11,652 nt of DNA from an uncultured Methylococcaceae bacterium. Its GTDB lineage: Bacteria > Pseudomonadota > Gammaproteobacteria > Methylococcales > Methylomonadaceae. A model generated the notes under the pieces. That model worked only from the letters and a program-made list of their open reading frames with translations. It made no database searches and was not told where the DNA came from. How positions within the stretch are numbered: position 1 is the stretch's first letter; each line of letters begins with the position of its first letter. Location of the stretch: contig CAIMDR010000378.1 of NCBI GenBank assembly GCA_903839795.1, positions 1 through 11,652 on the forward strand. The letters run 5' to 3'. Made by a program: the position numbers and the translations under genes. Shown one piece after another: positions 1-6,976 of the stretch.

Positions 1-486
1 AGAAAAACATTAACTTGTTGAAAAATATAGCAATAAAAATAATACAATATTGTAAATTAGGGGTGCGGAATGTCGGGTATAAATACCTATAAAGTACTAA
101 CTTGAAAAAAAAGCGGCTTTAATATTCCAAAGTGTGCTGACAACTTTAAAAGTGTTAAAAACACATAAAAATTACTGGCCCTTCCATTGTTATTCTTGCT
201 CAGTAGTGCCTGTTGATTCACTCAATATAAATGACTGCTTTCTGTGACTGTGCAGTCACTCGAATAATGACTCGACTGTCTGCAAGGGGTCGATTTTTGA
301 CAGTCGACTGTTCGTTAATTTGCTCAGTATGAATGACCGCTTTTGAGTTAACTCATGTGACTGGGGTTCTACGCCAAAACCGCCGAAAATTCTGCCTCGC
401 TGTTGGATAATGATTTTATAGGTCAAAATAGACTGATTTTCTCGAGTTCAGACATAGGTGTTAAGTCTTAAAAAAATTGCTAACTA
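1..486. other. Noncoding AT-rich left flank
   Basis: No convincing gene in this 486 bp. The first half is strongly AT-rich with homopolymer runs and a perfect 12-bp palindrome, tacaatattgta, at 43-54. The second half (about 200-345) contains several related palindromes and an imperfect direct repeat of the phrase CTCA.TAT.AATGAC.GCTTT at about 220-242 and 323-345. It lies downstream of the minus-strand fic gene. I see no U-tract terminator for that gene here. The segment looks like decayed dispersed-repeat or mobile DNA, but no transposase coding survives. Confidence 0.6.
244..310. repeat. Cluster of three short inverted repeats
   Basis: Three palindromic units lie within 67 bp. GTGACTG-TG-CAGTCAC occupies 244-259 (7-bp arms, 2-bp spacer). 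TCGACTGTC at 272-280 pairs with GACAGTCGA at 299-307 (9-bp arms, 18-bp spacer). CAGTCGACTG at 301-310 is a perfect 10-bp palindrome overlapping the previous arm. All share the core GACTG/CAGTC, so they look like variants of one motif rather than independent hairpins. They could be a protein-binding cluster or the remains of a dispersed repeat; the sequence does not decide. Confidence 0.55.
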
Positions 487-1683
487 TTAGTTCTCAGTGA
501 ATAACCGTGGAAATAAAAATTCAATTGAGGCGCTACCAAAATGGAGTGATACGGGTCCTTTTGGTGTTGCCGATTGCAAGATACCGTCATTAATTAAACT
601 TGAAAGCACCGTGCGGGCACTACGTTCTTTCAATCCAGTGATGCGCTCGGCGTCACCACGCGGCATTTCGCCCTGAATTAGTACTCTTTCCAAAATAAAA
701 AAAGCCTCCGGCTTTAAGCCCCGACTTTCCACATAGCCTTTCAGACGCTCGGCTAAGCGCTCAAATTCAAATAAACCACTCATAAAGCCAACCTGATCCA
801 CGCATACTTGCAAAAACCAGCTAACGAAATCAAGTAACGCCTTTTGGGATAAATTTCCACGGCCATCCAAGTCACCTTGTCTAGGCGTATCGGCATAATC
901 CATCTTATTTTTGTAATCTTGTCGGCTTTCCAGGCCACGAGCGAGACCACGGGACACAGACCATAGCCCTGATGCACCAATTCCGGCGGTTAATCCCATG
1001 GCATGACTCATTAATCGGCTGACACGACCGTTTCCGTCCGGAAAAGGATGAATATAAGCCAAGCGATGGTGCGAAGCGGCCATGGCAAAAATCTGCGCCC
1101 CCTTACCCATCGATGCCAAACGATAGCGTTGCTCAAAGTAGCGCATAAATACGTCAACACGGTCGCTAGCAGGTGGAATATGCCGCCCTACCGAGACATT
1201 CTGTTCAGCTCTGGAACGAAAAACCCCTGGCTCCATTCGAAAACCACGATCTCCATTTTCAATCCAAAGCATTGATTCTGGCGCATCGCGGTAAAACTCA
1301 CGGTGCAACCAACATAAAAATTCAATCGATGCCGGTTCTGATAAATTTCCAGTCGCATAACGCTCATCAATCATGCGTTGTAAACCGACATGGGCACGCG
1401 CTTCTATTTGAAAATTACGACGTAACTCATCTTTTTCTAAATCATTCGCCAATGCCCGCTCAATATCCCTTGGCTTGGTATTATGTCCTTCAATAAGGTT
1501 TGAATAATAACAGTTCATCATCCGAACCATTTCAGCCAAGCTTGAAGCCGTGCGCGGATGTAACTTACTTGCAAGTCTTTCTGACGACGCAGTTAGATTT
1601 GCGATTAGATCGGTAATGCCGATAGGAATACTTTCAAGCAGACAAGGTTCGATTCGGGAAGGGGTTTCAATAGAGAGTGGCAT
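487..1683 (-). CDS. Fic family protein (AMP-transferase) with winged-helix C-terminus
   Basis: This 398-residue protein belongs to the Fic/DOC superfamily, whose members usually transfer AMP from ATP to a hydroxyl side chain of a target protein. The catalytic loop is complete: HPFPDGNGR at residues 212-220, including the acceptor-activating His212 and anion-binding residues. Upstream, SNLIEG at 61-66 matches the inhibitory helix motif (S/T)xxxE(G/N), so this is probably a self-inhibited class II Fic with Glu65 blocking the ATP gamma-phosphate site. The flap region around residues 153-171 (PGVFR...VGRHIPP) is also typical. Residues about 325-385 look like a winged helix, as in SoFic-like proteins. 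The ATG at 1683 has no obvious Shine-Dalgarno. The target is unknown. It stands alone, with a brnTA toxin-antitoxin remnant next upstream, suggesting an accessory stress or toxin block. Confident for family and activity class, not for role. Confidence 0.93.
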   Translation of the reverse strand: MPLSIETPSRIEPCLLESIPIGITDLIANLTASSERLASKLHPRTASSLAEMVRMMNCYYSNLIEGHNTKPRDIERALANDLEKDELRRNFQIEARAHVGLQRMIDERYATGNLSEPASIEFLCWLHREFYRDAPESMLWIENGDRGFRMEPGVFRSRAEQNVSVGRHIPPASDRVDVFMRYFEQRYRLASMGKGAQIFAMAASHHRLAYIHPFPDGNGRVSRLMSHAMGLTAGIGASGLWSVSRGLARGLESRQDYKNKMDYADTPRQGDLDGRGNLSQKALLDFVSWFLQVCVDQVGFMSGLFEFERLAERLKGYVESRGLKPEAFFILERVLIQGEMPRGDAERITGLKERSARTVLSSLINDGILQSATPKGPVSLHFGSASIEFLFPRLFTEN

Positions 1684-1744
1684 GCCGATATAAAAATATT
1701 ACAACACATTGTTTTTAATTGATTAATTATACTATTAATTTTAT

Positions 1745-1767
1745 TTTTTGCCGATCTTTTTGCCGAT
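1745..1767. repeat. Tandem 11-bp direct repeat TTTTTGCCGAT
   Basis: TTTTTGCCGAT occurs at 1745-1755 and again at 1757-1767, one base apart. A third GCCGAT lies at 1684-1689, just upstream of the fic start. A 12-bp period is close to one helical turn, and the position 60-85 bp upstream of fic would suit a regulatory site. The neighbouring Fic protein carries a winged helix, so autoregulation is imaginable, but this is inference from position only. Confidence 0.35.
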
Positions 1768-2006
1768 GAAAGAAATGAACTTAGTATATTGTTTTAATTG
1801 ATTTTTTTTACTAAAAATAAGACCTATATTCCGATTTCAAATTAACAGGTGGAAAATTGGCCTTGCGCTTTTTGATGGCTGGCAATTATCGGAAGCTTTT
1901 TGCCCTTCGCAACCGTTCATGCCAAGTGTCCGCTATATAAATCAACCCACTTTCAGAGGAGCTTGGCCTAATATTGGTTTTTTCATAGCCAATTAAAACA
2001 TTATGA

Positions 2007-2047
2007 ACGGGGCGAGTTCCCCGTCCAAACTGGAATGCCAAGCATTC
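2007..2047. repeat. Two adjacent small hairpins
   Basis: ACGGGG-CGAGTT-CCCCGT (2007-2024) is a perfect 6-bp stem. It is followed by GAATGC-CAA-GCATTC (2033-2047), another perfect 6-bp stem with a 3-nt loop. Neither is followed by a T-tract. Together they resemble dispersed intergenic repeats of gammaproteobacteria more than terminators. Placed 46 bp beyond the brnA stop codon, they could still act as an RNA 3'-end structure for the brnTA transcript. Confidence 0.45.
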
Positions 2048-2092
2048 AGTTGTTATCCTGACAGTGTATTTTGATTTGAGTTTTAAGAACAG

Positions 2093-2359
2093 TTAATTAA
2101 TCTTTTCTAGCATGGCAGATCGTAATATTTCATTTAATCGGCTTTGATAACCCTTACCCTGGCTCTTTAGCCAAGCTAATACATCAGCATCAACACGAAC
2201 TGTCAATTGCTGTTTAACGGGGCGATAAAACTTTGCGCGTTCTGCTCCCAACCAATCCTGCTCTTGTGTAGAAGGGATATCAGTAAAATCAATTTCTGTT
2301 TCGGGCATTGCCTTTAATGCACTTAATTCTTGCAGCATAGACTTAGACATTTTTTTCAT
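2093..2359 (-). CDS. brnA: BrnA-type antitoxin (DUF4415)
   Basis: This 88-residue protein matches the BrnA antitoxin family (BrnA_antitoxin/DUF4415), the DNA-binding partner of the BrnT ribonuclease toxin in a type II toxin-antitoxin system. The diagnostic core runs from residue 46 (RPVKQQLTVRVDADVLAWL) into the ribbon-helix-helix-like part KGYQSRLNEILRSAM at 69-83. This part normally dimerises and binds the operator. The N-terminal acidic DFTDIPS segment is also typical and is where BrnT is gripped. The frame is open and full length. The ATG at 2359 overlaps the end of the brnT reading frame (TAA at 2343-2345), and GGAG lies about 10 nt upstream. The toxin gene upstream is interrupted, so this is probably an orphaned antitoxin. 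It may still repress its own promoter or neutralise a BrnT made elsewhere in the genome. Confidence 0.9.
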   Translation of the reverse strand: MKKMSKSMLQELSALKAMPETEIDFTDIPSTQEQDWLGAERAKFYRPVKQQLTVRVDADVLAWLKSQGKGYQSRLNEILRSAMLEKIN

Positions 2360-2627
2360 AAACTATTTTCTCCATTCTAGTTCCGCGTCTTGCTGAGATA
2401 ATTCGGATATGTTCAGAATTATCTTCAGTGACTTGCCATGTATGAGCCACCAAAAGCAGAACCACATTACCAACTATACCCATTGTCTACCATCGCTGCT
2501 CACCGTTCTCAACTCGATCTTGCCGTGATATAGGTAGTGGATCATTAAATACAAATTGAGCCATTTCAAAACCAACACCGTGCTTTTTTCGATTTGATTC
2601 ATTTTTTTCTTCATCCCATGAAAACAT
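2343..2627 (-). pseudogene. brnT: BrnT-type ribonuclease toxin gene interrupted by an in-frame TAG
   Basis: Translating the minus strand from ATG 2627 gives MFSWDEEKNESNRKKHGVGF..., the characteristic BrnT start (FxWDxxKNxxNxxKHG). It continues through NDPLPISRQDRVENGEQRW to residue 46, where codon 47 is TAG (2487-2489). Beyond it the same frame carries on without shift as TMGIVGNVVLLLVAHTW... and the conserved C-terminal RIISARRGTRMEK, ending at TAA 2343-2345. Ignoring the stop, the product would be 94 residues, the normal BrnT length. BrnT proteins usually read RWQT at this point, so one C-to-T change (CAG to TAG) explains the lesion. The RIISARR segment that the RNase fold needs lies after the stop, so the 46-residue product should be inactive. 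AGGA lies about 6 nt upstream of the ATG and the gene overlaps brnA, so the operon architecture is otherwise intact. Confidence 0.88.
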
Positions 2628-2652
2628 TTTAAATCCTGTTTAATTTGTAGTT

Positions 2653-2688
2653 ACAGTAGTGTAGTTATATCAATAAGTCAATACAACT
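2653..2688 (-). promoter_or_regulatory. Putative brnTA promoter and autoregulatory operator
   Basis: On the minus strand TTGACT (2676-2681) and TACTGT (2653-2658) are 17 bp apart, giving a good -35 and a weak -10 about 26 bp upstream of the brnT ATG. The -35 box sits inside an imperfect inverted repeat, AGTTATAT (2663-2670) and ATACAACT (2681-2688), with 7 of 8 positions complementary and a 10-bp spacer. BrnA proteins repress their own operon by binding such sites. The assignment here rests on position and symmetry only. Confidence 0.45.
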
Positions 2689-2743
2689 ATTCTGGCCATC
2701 TATTTTTGTTCGTCAAGCCCCGTTAGATCAATAAGTGTTGATG

Positions 2744-3883
2744 TTAAGTTTTACCCGGCACTTCATTGGCAAAGTTGTCAGGTAACCACCCCCGATTAAC
2801 GCATTCTCTAAAGCACCATTCCGGCGTTGTTTCCGTTTTATAACTCCAAAAAAACCAGCCCGAATATTTCTCAAAGGTCATCAATTGGGCAGAAGCATAG
2901 GCTCGGTAGGCCAGTGACTTTTGAAAGCTGTCCATCGCTTGCAAAGTATCCGTGAAAGGCCCTTCCGCCCAAAGCGAAACAAACTTTAAATGCAGCCCCA
3001 AACTCCATTCAGCTACATAAGTTGAATGCCCATCCTGTATGATATCATCGGCTTCGTTCTTCCAATCCACTACTGAACTGCGAATGTGTCCGTAAATATC
3101 CAGATCGATGTCAGTCTGAACAAAACACTGGTAACGGTGTATGTCCAACACTACATTGCTAAATTCGGGCTCTGTTAAAAAGCCGGTGTATTCCCGAAAT
3201 GACCGAAAACCATCGTGATAAACAACAGCCACATCGTTTGCATGGCAGTATTTTCGGATTCGGTGATAAGCCTCTGTGGTATATTTTTTTAATAAATCGG
3301 TTTCAATATCCCAGCGTGGCTCATTTAAAACTTCAATAGCCTGTAAGGCAGGTCTGCTGTGGTAGCGCTCGGCCAAACGTTCCAAAATCAGTAAAGAGTA
3401 ATTGATATAATCTTCTTGGGTGTGCCATTCGCACACATTCAGGATGCCGCCATTGTCAAAGCCGTTTTGGCAACCGGGCGCTGCATGTAAATCCAGCACA
3501 ATCAGTAAACCATACTGCTCTGCCCAGTCGAAGGCGCGATCAAGAATGGCGACCCCACCCTCAACAAACGGATGTGATAAGGCACCATAAGCCGGATGAT
3601 ACGGATAATCAGCTCCAAACAACCAATGACCCACGGGAATCCGCACGGCATTGATGCCTGTTTTAGCAAGCCAGGCAAAATCCTCTGCGGTAATAAAAGT
3701 GTCCCAGTGCTTTTTAAGTGCGGGTTCTGCCTGCGCTCCCAGCTCAACGCAGTAGGAGGTTTCATCCGTTGCCTGAAGACCTTCAAAAAGACTGGGCGTC
3801 ATCCATTTTTCAAGCACTAGCCAGCCACCCAAATTAACGCCGCGCAATTTCTTGCTGAATTTACTGTCAAGTTCTTGATTCAA
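2744..3883 (-). CDS. Glycoside hydrolase family 5, exo-1,3-beta-glucanase-like
   Basis: This 379-residue (beta/alpha)8 hydrolase resembles the GH5 subfamily of yeast exo-1,3-beta-glucanases (GH5_9). The start RGVNLGGWLVLEKWMTPSLF (14-33) is typical of that group. The probable acid/base is Glu188 in LNEPR (186-190) and the nucleophile is Glu292 in VAEWS (290-294). Other expected active-site stretches are DLHAAPG (131-137), DIHRYQ (247-252) and GWFFWSYKTE (342-351). There is no signal peptide or membrane segment, so the protein should be cytoplasmic, acting on imported or internally made beta-glucan or glucoside. The start is TTG: a strong GAGGAG ends 8 nt before it and a stop in the same frame lies just upstream. 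It follows the ABC-like gene by 31 bp on the same strand, so co-transcription is likely. The fold is certain; the exact beta-glucan linkage is inferred from subfamily resemblance. Confidence 0.92.
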   Translation of the reverse strand: MNQELDSKFSKKLRGVNLGGWLVLEKWMTPSLFEGLQATDETSYCVELGAQAEPALKKHWDTFITAEDFAWLAKTGINAVRIPVGHWLFGADYPYHPAYGALSHPFVEGGVAILDRAFDWAEQYGLLIVLDLHAAPGCQNGFDNGGILNVCEWHTQEDYINYSLLILERLAERYHSRPALQAIEVLNEPRWDIETDLLKKYTTEAYHRIRKYCHANDVAVVYHDGFRSFREYTGFLTEPEFSNVVLDIHRYQCFVQTDIDLDIYGHIRSSVVDWKNEADDIIQDGHSTYVAEWSLGLHLKFVSLWAEGPFTDTLQAMDSFQKSLAYRAYASAQLMTFEKYSGWFFWSYKTETTPEWCFRECVNRGWLPDNFANEVPGKT

Positions 3884-3891
3884 AATAGTAA

Positions 3892-3897
3892 CTCCTC
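3892..3897 (-). promoter_or_regulatory. Strong ribosome-binding site fixing a TTG start
   Basis: GAGGAG on the minus strand lies 8 nt before the TTG at 3883-3881, in the 31-bp gap after the upstream ABC-like gene. No ATG or GTG is available in this frame before the upstream stop. Homology (KLRGVNLGGW) begins about a dozen residues in, so TTG is the best start. Confidence 0.7.
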
Positions 3898-3914
3898 AAC
3901 GGTAGAATGAAGTT

Positions 3915-5609
3915 TCATAGCACAATCTTCCGGTTATGAAACGCTACGGCAGAAGGTTGATTGGTAATCGATAGCAGCGCAGCGTCAGGCAACTCCTGAC
4001 AGATAATGCGTAACATTGATACTTCGCCATCGGGATCAAGTGAATCGAAGGCTTCTTGCAAAAGAATCCATTTGGGACGATATAACAGTAAACGCACCAA
4101 TCCCAAGCGCTGTTGCTGTTCACGAGTCAGTACTTTTTCCCAGGCATCTACTAGTTCAAGTTGTTCCAGCAAGTCCCCAAGCCCGGCTAGTTTAAGCAAC
4201 TCATTAATTGAAGCTGCGGTAAATGTTTCAGGGGGCGATGGATAGCAAATGGCAGCATGTAGCGTCCCATCGGGTAAATAGGGACGTGGTGGCATGAAGA
4301 ACATGGGATCACCATCCGGCAATTCAATTCGTCCACGACCCCAAGGCCAGAGACCGGCAATCGCTTTGAAAAGTCGGGCACCTGTAAAAGCATCGCCTGA
4401 AACAAGGACACGTTCACCCGGTCTGATTTCGGCATTTAAGCCACAGATAATAACTTTGCCATCGAGCTGAGAGATGCACAGATCATAAAAACACAATACA
4501 GAGTTATCCGGTCTTTCCAGCAAAATGCGTTGCGGATCGGGCTTGGCTATTTCCAGATCCAAATCATCCAAAGCCTTAACCAATCCCAAAACACGCTCAA
4601 CCGAGGCACGCCATTGTGCAATGGGTGCCATATTATTGACCGGCCAGGACAACGCAGCTGACATTTGTTGAAATGCCTGCGCTGATTGCATCAAGGCACC
4701 GAGAGTAATGCTCCCAAGAATATAGCGTGGTGCGGCTATCAAGATAGGAACCGCCATAGACAAAACGCCATAGCCTGAGTTAAAGAGAAGAATATTTACC
4801 CAAGCTTGGGTTTGACGGTCATAAACAGTAATAATATTTTGAAAAAAATCATGAAAACGCTTTTTCTCATTGATTTCTCCATGAATCAGGGCAATTGCTT
4901 GAGAATTTTCTCTAGCCTTCGCCAAGCCAAATCGAAAATTGGCTTCAGCAGTTTGCATGGCGTTTGTTGTCAGAGTTAAAGGTTGGCTTGCCCACCAGCC
5001 CAAAACAGAAGCGGCCGATGAATAAATTACCGCCACCCAGACTAAATAGCCATAAACAGTAAATTTAAACAACCCTAAATCAAGAATGACCGTACCGGAA
5101 AGCTCCCAGAGAATTTTGGTAAAACTGATAATTAACAACAAGCTATAAAATAGCGTGTGGCAGAGGCTAATGGCCTCATCGGTTGCAATGCGGATATCTT
5201 CAGCTATCCGGCCATCCGGGTTATCATGCTCCACGGTTTGTATGTGCAAAACTTGGTAATGACGACCTTTGTTCATCCATTGACCAATTACCCGTTCCGT
5301 CAACCAGGAGCGCCAGCCAATTTGCAACTGCCGCTTAACTTTCATGTGCATGGCAGTGACCACCATACTGGCTGCAAAAATTAAAACAAGATAACCAATC
5401 TGGGTCAATAGCCCGGACATGGAATGTTGTTCAAGTGCATTGAATAGTGCCGAACTCCATTCTGTAATAATGACGGCAAGCGCCATCTGTAATACAGTAA
5501 GAACGATTAAAGCCAATGTCTGATTGCGGATAACCGCCTTATTTTCGGAATTCCAAAAGGGACCCGCTAACCGTAAAAATTGAATAAAAAATCCATTTTG
5601 ACCTTGCAT
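3915..5609 (-). CDS. SbmA/YddA-type ABC permease-ATPase fusion with degenerate nucleotide-binding domain
   Basis: This 564-residue protein has the layout of the ABC_membrane_2 family: a six-helix permease (hydrophobic stretches near 31-51, 68-88, 150-168, 182-204, 271-292 and 297-312) followed by an ABC domain from about 365. Family landmarks are clear: EANFRFGLAKARENSQAIAL (222-241), SWPVNNMAPIAQWRASVERV (321-340) and AIAGLWPWGRG (416-426). The ATP-binding motifs are not functional. The P-loop is GDAFTGAR at 405-412, with Ala411 and Arg412 where Lys-Ser/Thr should be. The Q-loop Gln is Pro441. The signature reads LTREQQQR (494-501) without its Gly. Walker B is ILLQEA, with Gln518 for Asp. 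The H-loop His is Asn550. The frame is open and has AAGGAG 8 nt before the ATG, so this is a maintained pseudo-ATPase rather than a broken gene. It may act by proton motive force, as SbmA/BacA do, or partner an active homologue. The GH5 gene follows in the same operon. Confidence 0.9.
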   Translation of the reverse strand: MQGQNGFFIQFLRLAGPFWNSENKAVIRNQTLALIVLTVLQMALAVIITEWSSALFNALEQHSMSGLLTQIGYLVLIFAASMVVTAMHMKVKRQLQIGWRSWLTERVIGQWMNKGRHYQVLHIQTVEHDNPDGRIAEDIRIATDEAISLCHTLFYSLLLIISFTKILWELSGTVILDLGLFKFTVYGYLVWVAVIYSSAASVLGWWASQPLTLTTNAMQTAEANFRFGLAKARENSQAIALIHGEINEKKRFHDFFQNIITVYDRQTQAWVNILLFNSGYGVLSMAVPILIAAPRYILGSITLGALMQSAQAFQQMSAALSWPVNNMAPIAQWRASVERVLGLVKALDDLDLEIAKPDPQRILLERPDNSVLCFYDLCISQLDGKVIICGLNAEIRPGERVLVSGDAFTGARLFKAIAGLWPWGRGRIELPDGDPMFFMPPRPYLPDGTLHAAICYPSPPETFTAASINELLKLAGLGDLLEQLELVDAWEKVLTREQQQRLGLVRLLLYRPKWILLQEAFDSLDPDGEVSMLRIICQELPDAALLSITNQPSAVAFHNRKIVL

Positions 5610-5884
5610 AGATTAGTCTCCTTGAGAGATAAATATATTAACCACAGAGTAATTATATAAGGGTACATCATCCGGTTATGTTTACTTTCGGTTTTTAACC
5701 CTGGATTAAGCTTTCAGCACCCTGTTTGCCGACATTATTCCATTGATATTATCATTAGTTATCGTTTTAACAATATAGTCTTGTTAATTTTAGGTTTGAA
5801 AGTTTAATATTAGCTGACAATTGTAAATCAAACGACCATCATTACAGCGACTTGGGATAATAAATTTAAGTGATTTTAAATAGG
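5610..5884. promoter_or_regulatory. Divergent promoter region
   Basis: This AT-rich 275-bp gap separates the leftward ABC/GH5 pair from the rightward phosphodiesterase and must hold both promoters. On the minus strand TATAAT at 5652-5657 is a perfect -10, about 43 bp from the ABC start, but its -35 is poor. On the plus strand TTGTTA (5781-5786) and TAATAT (5805-5810), 18 bp apart, are the best candidates for the phosphodiesterase gene, each matching 4 of 6 consensus positions. No clear operator was seen. Confidence 0.4.
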
Positions 5885-6793
5885 ATGTCTTTACGTTCCC
5901 CCGAAAAACCACCCGCTGATTTTCTAAATATAGCCCACCGGGGTGCGCGGGCATTTGCGCCGGAAAACACTTTGGCGGCCTTTCAGAAAGCGAAAACCTT
6001 TGCGTGCCAACTGTTTGAAATAGATGTTCGCTTATCAAAAGACGGAGAATTAGTGGTTCATCACGACGAACAATTAACCCGATGCACGAATGTTAAAGCA
6101 AAATTTCCGGATCGCACTAGCTATTCTATTTGGGATTTTACTTACGAGGAATTAAACACACTGGATGCGGGCAGCTGGTATATAGAACAGCTATCGTTGC
6201 CATACACGCAAAGACAAGAATTTCTGCAAACCTTGACTGACGAAGAATTAGCCCGGTTTGTCAGCCCGGAAGAACGCATAGGCTATGTCTCCGGCAACAT
6301 AAAGCTGCCCACTTTAAAGCAGACACTAGAATTTGCAAGACACGCTGGCATGATGGTTAACATAGAACTTAAAACACAGCCCAATGTAACGACAGAACTG
6401 GCAGAGAAAGTTGTCAAGCTGGTCGAAGTCATGAACATGGAGCATCAGGTTCTGATTTCATCATTTGAGCATGAGCAGTTAAGGAAAGTACGTCAACTCA
6501 CAAAAACCATCGCTATTGCCGTTTTGACGAATGAGCGCATTGAAAATCTAAATAACTACCTGCAATTACTCGACGCTACGGCTTACCATCCCAATTGCTA
6601 TAGTGACAGGGATGTAACGGGACTCCGCAAATTAAATATGGATGACATTACCTCGGTTCGTGAAAGTGGGCGTCATGTTAATGTTTGGACGTGTAACAAT
6701 AAGGACGATATGCGCCAGCTGATTGCGACTGGCGTTACCGGTTTGATTTCCGACTTTCCCAATCGGGTGCAAGAGGTTCTGCTGGCGTATTGA
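5885..6793 (+). CDS. Glycerophosphodiester phosphodiesterase (GDPD family)
   Basis: The protein belongs to the GDPD (UgpQ/GlpQ) TIM-barrel family, which hydrolyses glycerophosphodiesters to glycerol-3-phosphate and an alcohol. Counting from the alternative GTG at 5870 (307 residues in all), the metal and catalytic positions are present: HRG at 23-25, PENT at 32-35, FEIDVR at 49-54, HHDEQLTR at 64-71 and NIELKT at 164-169. The barrel closes with VNVWTCN (270-276) and GLISDFPN (291-298). A stretch at about 105-145 is longer than in minimal UgpQ-type enzymes, giving a total above the usual ~250 residues. There is no signal peptide, so it is cytoplasmic. The start is uncertain: ATG 5885 is chosen over GTG 5870, five codons earlier, because neither has a well-spaced Shine-Dalgarno. 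It is divergent from the ABC/GH5 pair and probably monocistronic. Some GDPD proteins act on other phosphodiesters; the substrate cannot be read from sequence. Confidence 0.92.
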   Translation: MSLRSPEKPPADFLNIAHRGARAFAPENTLAAFQKAKTFACQLFEIDVRLSKDGELVVHHDEQLTRCTNVKAKFPDRTSYSIWDFTYEELNTLDAGSWYIEQLSLPYTQRQEFLQTLTDEELARFVSPEERIGYVSGNIKLPTLKQTLEFARHAGMMVNIELKTQPNVTTELAEKVVKLVEVMNMEHQVLISSFEHEQLRKVRQLTKTIAIAVLTNERIENLNNYLQLLDATAYHPNCYSDRDVTGLRKLNMDDITSVRESGRHVNVWTCNNKDDMRQLIATGVTGLISDFPNRVQEVLLAY

Positions 6794-6919
6794 CGCGCGG
6801 GATAAATCTTAAAAATCATTCACCACGAAGACACGAAGTTTTTCTTGGTGATAAATGAGAGATTATTAATCGCTTACTCTCCCGTATTTTTGCTGGGTGC
6901 TATGCAAAAAAAAGAAAAC

Positions 6920-6951
6920 GCGGCGGCAAGATTGCCTTGCCTCCGCTTTTT
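6920..6951. terminator. Bidirectional Rho-independent terminator
   Basis: GCGGCGGCAAG (6920-6930) pairs with CTTGCCTCCGC (6936-6946) around a 5-nt loop: an 11-bp stem with one mismatch. On the plus strand TTTTT follows (6947-6951). On the minus strand the stem is followed by GTTTTC and a run of eight T (complement of 6906-6913), so it should work in both directions. It ends the phosphodiesterase transcript 127 bp past its stop. From the other side it sits 54 bp past the stop of the PEP-CTERM-like relic. Confidence 0.85.
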
Positions 6952-6976
6952 CAGATTGGCCCAATTGCTGGGTATT

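Larger units (their letters stand above)
1684..2092. other. AT-rich intergenic region upstream of fic
   Basis: About 400 bp between fic and brnA, both transcribed leftward. The fic-proximal part (1684-1830) is extremely AT-rich and probably holds the fic promoter: a TATAAT hexamer reads on the minus strand at 1726-1731 but lacks a convincing -35 partner. The distal part (1820-2050) has more even composition, small hairpins and a short coding-like stretch without a start. I find no gene here. Confidence 0.5.

Noticed and set aside
244..345. CRISPR array
   Set aside because: The repeats are palindromic variants of unequal length and spacing, with no conserved repeat-spacer periodicity and no cas genes.
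3915..5609. Sequencing error as cause of the missing ABC motifs
   Set aside because: Five separate motifs are altered by substitutions hundreds of bases apart with no frame break, which errors would not produce.
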